DNA from: an uncultured Mollicutes bacterium
Lineage (GTDB): Bacteria; Bacillota_I; Bacilli_A; RFN20; CAG-826
DNA length: 7,471 nt
NCBI GenBank assembly: GCA_937893635.1
Contig: CALBGF010000151.1
Location: forward strand, 1 to 7,471
Direction of reading: 5' to 3'
Below, in pieces: positions 1-6,096 of the stretch (positions within the stretch are counted from its first letter, which is position 1; each line of letters starts with the position of its first letter). A model generated the notes under the pieces. It made no database searches and was not told where the DNA came from. It saw nothing but the letters and a program-made list of their open reading frames with translations. The position numbers and the translations under genes are program-made.

Positions 1-30
1 TTAAATGATTATTTAGCAGAAGGAGATTAA
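1..30 (+). CDS. 3' end of an upstream gene (last nine codons), identity unknown
   Basis: Frame 1 is open from the first base and ends at a TAA at 28-30, giving the C-terminal residues LNDYLAEGD; the other two + frames have stops within the first few codons. The ribosome binding site of the next gene (AAGGAG, 20-25) lies inside this tail, and the next start follows after one intervening codon in the same frame. This tight arrangement is typical of a translationally coupled pair. In AgrC/ComD-type systems the partner of the kinase is a LytTR response regulator, and the operator seen at 1377-1407 fits that. However, nine residues carry no recognisable domain, so the product cannot be named from the sequence. 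Confidence 0.55.
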   Translation, partial: LNDYLAEGD

Positions 31-33
31 AAA

Positions 34-1368
34 GTGTATTTCACAAGTCTTTATTATTATAAGAATCTATTTATAATCGAATTGATTATATCGGAATTTT
101 TATATTGTTTTAATCTTAAGAAAAAAGATAAATTTATTTTACGCTTTGCTTTAATTACCGCAATATGCATAATTGTAGGTTTTGCAATTCCAATATTTTA
201 TAATGACGCTATTTTTTCTTCGATTATGTTTCTTTCTTTATTTTTAATGACTATCCCATTATTAAAATTTTGCTATGATGAACCTTGGATTAATATTATT
301 TTCTGTGCTCTTGCTTCTTATACAACACAACATTTAGCATATGTAACAAGTAATTTAGCTACTTCATTAATAAGTTGGGGTAAATCACCAATGGTGGATA
401 TCTATCATAATTCTTCGAATGGTATTTTTACTTTTGATGGTTATTTTATCGCTTGGGTTTTAACTTATTTAGGATGTTATTTTATTATTTATTTAGTGAC
501 ATTTATTCTTTTTGCTAAAAAGATAAATAAAAGTGAAAATATGAAAGTTAAAAATCTTACTTTGCTATTATTAATTGCATGTGGTTTATTAGTTAATATT
601 GTTTTAAATATGATATCTATTTATAATCCACATAATGCCACTACAAACATTGTTGAATGTATTTATAATTTCTTGTGTTGTATATTGTTGCTTTATGGAC
701 AATTCTCACTTTTACATACAAAAGAATTAGAAAATGAATTGTCATTTGTTAAGAAATTATGGCATCAAGAAAAAGAACAATATCAAATATCAAGAGATAA
801 TATTGATTTGCTTAATATTAAATGTCATGATATCAAACATCAAATACGTCAAATTGGTAAAAATAAAAGTATATCAGAAGATGTTGTAAAAGAAATTGAA
901 AACTCTATTTCTTTGTATGATTCAATTGTAAAAACTGGTAATAATGTTTTAGACATCATTCTTACTGAAAAAAATCTTTATTGTAAGAAAAATCAAATTA
1001 TTTTAACTTACATTGCTGATGGAGCAAAATTAAACTTTATGAATGAAGGAGACATTTATGCTTTATTCGGTAATGCTTTAGATAACGCTATTGAAGCAGT
1101 AGTTAAAATTAAAGAAACTGAAAAAAGAATAATTGAATTAAAGATTCATACTGTTAATAATTTATTAACTATTAATATTCGTAACTCTTTCGATGGTAGC
1201 GTCATTTTTGATGAATCAGGATTACCAAAAACAACAAAAGAAGATTCTTCTTATCATGGATATGGTGTGAAAAGTATATCAATGATTGTTGATAAGTATG
1301 ATGGTAATGTTTCATTTAAAACTAATAACAAAATGTTTAGTGTTAATATTTTAATTCCTTTACAATAA
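34..1368 (+). CDS. Membrane sensor histidine kinase, AgrC/ComD-like GHKL type
   Basis: This 444-residue protein has an N-terminal half made of about six to seven hydrophobic segments (about residues 11-26, 34-56, 59-81, 85-113, 135-160, 174-196, 206-227). A charged, coiled-coil-like linker follows (about 229-260), and then a cytoplasmic kinase core. The dimerisation/phosphoacceptor motif reads CHDIKHQI, with H265 as the likely phosphorylated histidine, matching the H-D-x-x-x-H pattern of HPK10-type (AgrC, ComD, PlnB) kinases. The ATPase part has an N box (N347, D350, N351, E354) and a G box (H-G-Y-G, G409 and G411) ending in the beta strand FSVNILIPL. The length is usual for AgrC-like kinases. 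Known members sense secreted peptides through the polytopic domain and phosphorylate a LytTR regulator; the ligand here is unknown. GTG at 34 is chosen because an in-frame TAA lies at 28-30, the AAGGAG at 20-25 is correctly spaced, and the next in-frame ATG falls inside a membrane segment. Confidence 0.9.
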   Translation: MYFTSLYYYKNLFIIELIISEFLYCFNLKKKDKFILRFALITAICIIVGFAIPIFYNDAIFSSIMFLSLFLMTIPLLKFCYDEPWINIIFCALASYTTQHLAYVTSNLATSLISWGKSPMVDIYHNSSNGIFTFDGYFIAWVLTYLGCYFIIYLVTFILFAKKINKSENMKVKNLTLLLLIACGLLVNIVLNMISIYNPHNATTNIVECIYNFLCCILLLYGQFSLLHTKELENELSFVKKLWHQEKEQYQISRDNIDLLNIKCHDIKHQIRQIGKNKSISEDVVKEIENSISLYDSIVKTGNNVLDIILTEKNLYCKKNQIILTYIADGAKLNFMNEGDIYALFGNALDNAIEAVVKIKETEKRIIELKIHTVNNLLTINIRNSFDGSVIFDESGLPKTTKEDSSYHGYGVKSISMIVDKYDGNVSFKTNNKMFSVNILIPLQ

Positions 1369-1376
1369 TTTTTCCA
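1369..1376. other. No terminator found after the kinase gene
   Basis: The kinase stop codon (1366-1368) is followed by AT-rich bases and, within eight bases, by the first operator repeat. There is no GC-rich stem followed by a T-run between the kinase and the promoter. Transcription from upstream may therefore run into the downstream operon at a basal level, so the promoter at 1413-1440 would add to read-through rather than act alone. Confidence 0.35.
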
Positions 1377-1407
1377 AATAAGCGTTAACTAGTACGGAAT
1401 AAGCGTT
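1377..1407 (+). promoter_or_regulatory. Candidate LytTR response-regulator operator: two direct repeats 21 bp apart
   Basis: The decamer AATAAGCGTT occurs at 1377-1386 and again, identically, at 1398-1407, a 21-bp period or two helical turns. LytTR regulators (AgrA, ComE, PlnC) bind pairs of about 9-bp direct repeats containing a GTT core separated by about 12 bp, also a 21-bp period. The second copy ends five bases before the -35 hexamer of the promoter at 1413-1440, where such activators normally sit. The repeat lies directly after an AgrC/ComD-like kinase gene. The repeat is seen directly; the identity of the bound protein is inferred. Confidence 0.65.
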
Positions 1408-1412
1408 TGATA

Positions 1413-1440
1413 TTGTCAGATGTAACCGCTTTTATATAAT
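1413..1440 (+). promoter_or_regulatory. Sigma-A-type promoter of the lipoprotein-GH3-peptide operon
   Basis: The -35 box is TTGTCA at 1413-1418 (five of six to consensus) and the -10 box is a perfect TATAAT at 1435-1440, with a 16-bp spacer. Transcription would start at about 1446-1448, giving a leader of about 64 nt before the lipoprotein start at 1511. With that start, the direct repeats would lie at about -70 to -40, a typical activator position. It is the only clear promoter in the window. Confidence 0.7.
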
Positions 1441-1448
1441 GGAATCGT

Positions 1449-1497
1449 CCTAAATACTTTTAGGCGTATTTAAGTTTGCAAAAACAAAAACTTAAAT
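1449..1497 (+). other. Structured 5' leader with overlapping inverted repeats
   Basis: Three inverted repeats are packed into the expected mRNA leader. A is CCTAAA (1449-1454) with TTTAGG (1459-1464). B is TAAATAC (1451-1457) with GTATTTA (1466-1472). C is a perfect 10-bp pair, ATTTAAGTTT (1468-1477) with AAACTTAAAT (1488-1497), around a 10-nt loop. A and C can form together, while B excludes both. Stem C ends three bases before the ribosome binding site AAGGA (1501-1505). No U-tract follows, so it is not an intrinsic terminator. It could protect the 5' end, tune ribosome access, or be a DNA operator. The pairing is seen; the function is inferred and the stems are AT-rich. Confidence 0.45.
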
Positions 1498-1510
1498 GGA
1501 AAGGAATAAA

Positions 1511-2815
1511 ATGAAAAAAGGAAAACTCTTTTTAATGTCTTTACTCGCATTGTTAGTGGGTTCAATATCATTAACATCATGCGGACAAAATGTCGACAGT
1601 TCAAAAAATTCGGGAAATAGTACTAGTATTATTCGTGATCCGGATGAAGTTTATGTGTCTAGTATTGAGGTGGTTAATCCGCCAAAGAAAACTAAATACA
1701 TTCCACTTGAAGAAGCTTTTAATAGCGAAGGAATGATTATTAAAGCTACTTGGTCAGATGGTTATGTAGAAGATAATGTTTCACCAAGTAAGTATTATGT
1801 TGAACCATCTGGTATTTTACCAGTTGGAATAGATCACGTAACTGTTCATTATGGTGATGCTTCCGTTGATGTAAGCATTTCTACTACAGAAGAAAAAGCA
1901 TTATATATTAAGCAAGTTCCTATAAAAACTGATTATACAGTTGGTGAAGAATTTATTGTAGATGGCTTAATTTTAGGCTATCAAATCGGTGAAGATAAGC
2001 GTGATATAGAAAATTACGATATTAGCAAAGTAATATTTGAAAAGAAGCCATTAACTAAACAAGATAAATTTGTCAAAGTGACATATGAAGGTATATCAAT
2101 AAATGTACCAATTAATGTTCATAATGAAACCTTAAAAATTGAGTTAGAAGATAATTCGATTATGACTTATGGAGAAGGACTACACGCTGATGGAAAGAGC
2201 AAAATTGTGCCAGGATCTAAATTAGCTATTAAAAAGTTAGCATCTGGAAAATATGTTGTTGGTAGCGGTAAAGATGAATATGAAACATATGAAGAAGCTT
2301 ATGAAGTAGCTTATAAAAAAGCAACAAATGCAGGTAAAACTATGGTAAAACAAGCTAGTAGCGGTGACTTCTTAGCTTTCCTTGATGGAACAGGTGCATC
2401 ATTTACTATTAATTTAAAGAATGTTACATCAACTTCTAATGAATTATATATTCGTGGCGCCTCTAACTGGGTTACTAATATGCAAAACTGGGTGCCATAT
2501 CAAGTTGGTGATATCTATCTTAAAGATTTCATGACTATTGAAGTTAATGGTGTCGAACATTCATTAAAAGATGACTTAGTATTACATGGATGTGGAGATG
2601 GCACAAAAGGTGACCATTCATATTGGACAAATTGGGAAACATTAGATTTAGGCAAGATTACTTTAAATCCATCCTTAGAAGTAAATACAATTAAATTCAC
2701 TGTAGCAATAGATAAAGGCTTAGATGAAAATGGCACTTACAAATATATGTATAACAATAATGGAATGTATGCATTCGGACAATATGATTATGTCTTATTA
2801 GAAGATGTAGAATAG
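1511..2815 (+). CDS. Surface lipoprotein with two Big_3/Ig-like domains and a CBM6/35-like module
   Basis: The 434-residue product begins with a type II signal peptide: basic MKKGK, a hydrophobic core, and lipobox LTSC with C24 as the lipidated cysteine. A Ser/Asn-rich spacer (about 25-42) follows. Two bacterial Ig-like domains come next: about 48-125, with the Big_3 pattern K-T-x-Y ... G-M-I-I-x-A-x-x-S-D-G ... P-S-G-x-L, and a more diverged one at about 130-204. The C-terminal part (about 208-434) opens with IELED, has GDFLAFLDGTG and a strand reading LYIRGASNW, then IEVNG, a Trp-rich stretch and DYVLLED. This order resembles carbohydrate-binding modules of families 6/35. It probably holds glycan at the cell surface for the adjacent GH3 enzyme; the ligand is unknown. 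An in-frame ATG at 1496 would add five residues, but it sits inside stem C and has no binding site. The ATG at 1511 has AAGGA at 1501-1505 and starts the signal peptide cleanly. It is the first gene after the promoter and ends 10 bases before the GH3 gene. Confidence 0.8.
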   Translation: MKKGKLFLMSLLALLVGSISLTSCGQNVDSSKNSGNSTSIIRDPDEVYVSSIEVVNPPKKTKYIPLEEAFNSEGMIIKATWSDGYVEDNVSPSKYYVEPSGILPVGIDHVTVHYGDASVDVSISTTEEKALYIKQVPIKTDYTVGEEFIVDGLILGYQIGEDKRDIENYDISKVIFEKKPLTKQDKFVKVTYEGISINVPINVHNETLKIELEDNSIMTYGEGLHADGKSKIVPGSKLAIKKLASGKYVVGSGKDEYETYEEAYEVAYKKATNAGKTMVKQASSGDFLAFLDGTGASFTINLKNVTSTSNELYIRGASNWVTNMQNWVPYQVGDIYLKDFMTIEVNGVEHSLKDDLVLHGCGDGTKGDHSYWTNWETLDLGKITLNPSLEVNTIKFTVAIDKGLDENGTYKYMYNNNGMYAFGQYDYVLLEDVE

Positions 2816-2825
2816 GAGTAAATTA

Positions 2826-5800
2826 ATGGGAAACAATAAGAAAAAACTCTCTACAAAGCAAATAATATCATTTTCCGCTATGGGAGTGATATTTGCAACT
2901 GTCTTAGCAGGCAATGTTGTTGCGGGATATTTTGGAGAAATGATTACAACATATTTTTATGGATCTGGTGTTGTTTTTGATAATAACAAAACATTTACTG
3001 AAGCAACAGCACAATCTAAAAAACTCAATGAAAAAATTGCTGAAGAAGGTATCGTTATGTTACGTAACGAAAATAACGCCTTGCCATTAACTAAAGATGA
3101 ATTACAAAAAGTAAATGTCTTTGGTTGGTCATCAAGTCCAGGTGGTTGGGTTTGTGGTAGTGATGGTTCAGCGGCTTCTAACTCCGGCACATCAAGACTA
3201 AAAGTTAAAAATATCTTAAATGTCTTTGATGATGAAGAAGTTAATATTGAATATAATCATGAACTTGCTGATATGTATACAGATTTCTGTGATTCGCGTG
3301 CTAAAAATGGTAATTCGTTATTAAGAGCGTTATCAGGAAATCCTAATTACTTTATGTTAATTGAACCACAAAGAAGTGCTTATGATGCAATTGGAGAAAA
3401 TGGAAAAACAATTTTACAAAATGCTAAAGACTTTTCTAGCACAGCTTTAGTAGTAATATCTCGTTTAGGTGGTGAAGGATGTGATTTACCAACTAGACAA
3501 ATTAAAAATGATACTGGTAAAAAAGTTCAAGCTAGTTCAAGTGACTTAGTTATTGATGAAAGTAGAACATATCTAGATATATCAACTGAAGAAGAAGCAA
3601 TGCTTCAAATGGTAAGAGATGAATTTGAAAAAGTAGTAGTTATTGTTAATTCATGTAACGAAATGAACTTATCATTTTTAGAAGATTACAATGTTGATGC
3701 TTGTATTACAATGAATGGTTTAGGAGAAAATGGCGCTTACGCTATTCCACGTATTTTATCAGGCGAGATTAATCCATCAGGTAAAACAACATCTATTCAT
3801 ACTTATGATTTAACTACTGATCCAACATATATGAATGCGGGTGGACAAACTGCCGGCGGAGGATATGTTGTTTATGCAGAAGATATTTATGTTGGCTATA
3901 AATGGTATGAAACCGCTGATGCAGAGGGATATTGGGATAATGTTAATAATGAACATGGAAAAGGTTATGATGGCGTTGTTCAATATCCATTTGGATACGG
4001 TTTAAGTTATAGTGACTTCAAGTGGGATGTCGTTAGTGTTGAAGGTAAAACTAGCGATGGAACAATTATTCATCCAGGTGATGATTTTGTTAATGATAAA
4101 ACAACATTCACTGTTAAGGTACGTGTTACTAATACTAGTGAAGTTCCAGGTAGAGATGTAGTTGAATTATATTACACACCACCATATTACAAAGGACAAA
4201 TTGAAAAATCGGCAGTTAATTTATTAGCTTTTGGTAAAACAGAAATATTAGAGAAAAATCAATCACAAGTTATTGAATTAACTTTTACCGGATATGATAT
4301 GGCTAGCTATGACTGTTATGATAAAAACACTAATCGTAATGTCGGTTATGAACTTGATCGTGGTGATTATGTCTTATCTTTAAGAAAAAATTCTCACGAT
4401 ATTGCTGAAATTACTAATGGAACTTTTACTTTCCCATTAGCTAAAACTGTTCGTATTGCTAACGATCCAGTTACTAATAATCGTGTAACTAATAGATTTA
4501 CAAGTTATGATGTTATTGCTAAACAAAGTGATGGAACTTTCCAAACTCAAACAATTAATGCTTACGCTAATAACTCAATTGATGGAAGCGATGCAGCAGA
4601 AGCGGATGTTATTTATCTAAGTAGAAATGATTTTGCATCTACATTCCCAAAAACTAAAGAAAAGAATAGAACAGGTGATGCAGTAACTAATGCTATGAAC
4701 TATGTTTATGACGGATATGATGCAAGTGCAATTCCAGAGATTAATCAAGGACAAACAAATACTCATCATTTACTATATGTTACAGAATCAGGTGGAAAAC
4801 CAACAAAATCACAACTTGATACTGGCTCAGGAATTAAACCGAACAAAGAATTACTTCTTGAATTAGGTGGAAATTATGATAGCCCTAAATGGGATGAATT
4901 ACTTAATCAAATGTCAGTGGATGATTTAAGTACTTTAGTTAATAGAGGCGGATATTGTACTCTTTCTATTGAATCAATTGGAAAGAAACATATGCTTGAA
5001 AATGATGGACCTTCTGGACTAAATCGTCACAATATGGAAATTGATAAAACTACATCACAAAATATTGATAGAAGTGATTGGACAATGTTTTCAATGCCAA
5101 GTGTTATTGGTACATCATGGAACTCATTCTTAGCTTATTCTTATGGTAAGTCAATTGGAACTGAAGGTGTAGCGGTTGGCGTTACTGGTTGGTATGCACC
5201 AGGAGCAAATATGCAAAGAAGTCCATTTGATGGAAGAAACTCAGAATATTATAGTGAAGATAGTTTACTTTCAGGAATTATGGCAGCAGAAACTAGTAAA
5301 GGCGCTATGTCGATGGGTATGAACGTTTATGTAAAACACTTTGCTATTAACGAAACGGAAACCAAAAGAGATGGCTTAAAGACATGGCTAACTGAACAAA
5401 CTTTAAGAGAAATTTATTTAAGACCATTTGAAATTGCGGTTAAAAGAGGAAAAGCTAATGGTATGATGTCATCATTTAACCGTATTGGTAGTACTTGGAC
5501 TGGTGGTAACCATGCTCTTATGACAGAAATATTAAGAGATGAATGGGGCTTTAGAGGTGCAGTAGTAACCGACTATTATTCTGGCCTAATGAAAATGGAT
5601 CAAGGACTAAAGGCTGGTAACGATTTATGGTTAACAGGTAGTCAAAAACCTGCTGAATCATTTGGATCAACCACTGATAAAGAACGCGTTTATTTTGCAC
5701 GTAAAGCTTGTAAAAATATCTTATTTGCAAGTTGTAATGCTTATTATATGCATGAAAATAGAGATAAATCTTTAGATACAATTAAAGTTGATTTAGACAC

Positions 5801-5960
5801 AATTGTCGAAAGAGAAGTACCAAAACCATGGTGGATTTTATGGGGATTATTACCTTTAGATTTAGTGACTATAGGCGGATTATCAACTTGGGCTTATTTC
5901 TTATTAAGAAACAAAAAAACTAAAAAAGTATCAGAACAAAATAGTGAGGATTTAAACTAA
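2826..5960 (+). CDS. Membrane-anchored glycoside hydrolase family 3 enzyme with permuted domain order
   Basis: This 1044-residue protein has an N-terminal membrane segment (about 13-35) after a basic KKK start. The GH3 C-terminal alpha/beta domain comes next (about 60-395): IVMLRN at 76-81, GGEG with E217 as the likely acid/base, and PFGYGLSY at 388-395. A fibronectin-III-like domain (about 425-540) and a low-similarity linker (about 540-688) follow. The GH3 N-terminal TIM barrel is last (about 689-990), with DGPSG (D727), KHFAIN (K837, H838), and VTDYYS with D916 as the likely nucleophile. A second membrane segment (about 1002-1027) ends in a basic, then acidic tail. Normal GH3 proteins carry the barrel first; the swapped order is known in some beta-glucosidases such as Butyrivibrio fibrisolvens and Ruminococcus albus enzymes. 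Both ends should be cytoplasmic and the catalytic part outside. Substrate specificity (glucoside, xyloside or other) cannot be read. GEG favours a glucosidase/xylosidase mechanism over NagZ. The start is set by TAGGAG (2813-2818) overlapping the lipoprotein stop. The gene overlaps the next start by one base. Confidence 0.92.
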   Translation: MGNNKKKLSTKQIISFSAMGVIFATVLAGNVVAGYFGEMITTYFYGSGVVFDNNKTFTEATAQSKKLNEKIAEEGIVMLRNENNALPLTKDELQKVNVFGWSSSPGGWVCGSDGSAASNSGTSRLKVKNILNVFDDEEVNIEYNHELADMYTDFCDSRAKNGNSLLRALSGNPNYFMLIEPQRSAYDAIGENGKTILQNAKDFSSTALVVISRLGGEGCDLPTRQIKNDTGKKVQASSSDLVIDESRTYLDISTEEEAMLQMVRDEFEKVVVIVNSCNEMNLSFLEDYNVDACITMNGLGENGAYAIPRILSGEINPSGKTTSIHTYDLTTDPTYMNAGGQTAGGGYVVYAEDIYVGYKWYETADAEGYWDNVNNEHGKGYDGVVQYPFGYGLSYSDFKWDVVSVEGKTSDGTIIHPGDDFVNDKTTFTVKVRVTNTSEVPGRDVVELYYTPPYYKGQIEKSAVNLLAFGKTEILEKNQSQVIELTFTGYDMASYDCYDKNTNRNVGYELDRGDYVLSLRKNSHDIAEITNGTFTFPLAKTVRIANDPVTNNRVTNRFTSYDVIAKQSDGTFQTQTINAYANNSIDGSDAAEADVIYLSRNDFASTFPKTKEKNRTGDAVTNAMNYVYDGYDASAIPEINQGQTNTHHLLYVTESGGKPTKSQLDTGSGIKPNKELLLELGGNYDSPKWDELLNQMSVDDLSTLVNRGGYCTLSIESIGKKHMLENDGPSGLNRHNMEIDKTTSQNIDRSDWTMFSMPSVIGTSWNSFLAYSYGKSIGTEGVAVGVTGWYAPGANMQRSPFDGRNSEYYSEDSLLSGIMAAETSKGAMSMGMNVYVKHFAINETETKRDGLKTWLTEQTLREIYLRPFEIAVKRGKANGMMSSFNRIGSTWTGGNHALMTEILRDEWGFRGAVVTDYYSGLMKMDQGLKAGNDLWLTGSQKPAESFGSTTDKERVYFARKACKNILFASCNAYYMHENRDKSLDTIKVDLDTIVEREVPKPWWILWGLLPLDLVTIGGLSTWAYFLLRNKKTKKVSEQNSEDLN

Positions 5961-6085
5961 TGAAAAAATATGAAAGGCCAAATATTATAGTTATCGAAAC
6001 AACTCTTGAAGATATTTGTGTTGTTTCGACTATTGATGAAAATGTTAATTTTGAAAATGAATCCTTCGTTGACGAAGATTTCTAA
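5960..6085 (+). CDS. Small acidic peptide with a K-Y-x-x-P N-terminus, function unknown
   Basis: The reading frame encodes 41 residues. It begins at an ATG whose A is the last base of the GH3 stop codon (TAATG), with GAGGA at 5946-5950 as binding site and nine bases of spacing. It starts MKKYERPNIIVIE and has a middle part with two Thr (14, 15), a single Cys (C20), S23 and T24. The tail is very acidic and ends VDEDF; net charge is about -8. There is no signal peptide or membrane segment. The K-Y-x-x-P-x-I/L pattern is like the leader motif recognised in some lasso-peptide precursors. It also resembles, from memory, many short unassigned Firmicute peptides starting MKKYExP. It could be a modified-peptide precursor, a signalling peptide or a small cytoplasmic partner. 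An AgrD-like role is possible (one Cys, acidic C-terminus), but no AgrB or maturation gene is in view. The coupling on both sides supports real translation. Confidence 0.7.
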   Translation: MKKYERPNIIVIETTLEDICVVSTIDENVNFENESFVDEDF

Positions 6086-6096
6086 AGGAGAACAAT

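Noticed and set aside
1407..1412. TTGATA as the -35 box
   Set aside because: The spacer to TATAAT would be 22 bp; TTGTCA at 1413-1418 gives 16 bp and a comparable match.
1421..1434. A third, inverted copy of the operator motif (AAGCGGTT on the - strand)
   Set aside because: It carries an extra G compared with AAGCGTT and falls out of phase between the -35 and -10 boxes.
1468..1497. 10-bp inverted repeat as an intrinsic terminator of the kinase gene
   Set aside because: It lies downstream of a strong promoter, is almost all A/T, and is followed by GGAAAGGAA with no T-tract.
2515..2736. Minus-strand open frame opposite the lipoprotein gene
   Set aside because: It is antisense to a clear coding region, has no ribosome binding site or recognisable motif, and is explained by the codon bias of the + strand gene.
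2957..3190. Minus-strand open frame opposite the GH3 gene start
   Set aside because: Shadow of the GH3 coding frame; low-complexity product with no family features.
5551..5781. Minus-strand open frame opposite the GH3 catalytic region
   Set aside because: It overlaps the conserved VTDYYS region of the GH3 barrel; no start signal and no plausible domain.
6064..6077. Perfect inverted repeat CTTCGT-TG-ACGAAG near the end of the small peptide gene, as a possible terminator
   Set aside because: With only two bases between the arms, the real stem is about five pairs; it lies inside the coding frame and is followed by a purine-rich ribosome binding site, not a T-run.
5960..6085. Firm assignment of the small peptide as AgrD
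   Set aside because: It lacks an amphipathic N-terminal helix and the C-terminal Pro/Leu motif of AgrD, and no AgrB is present in the window.
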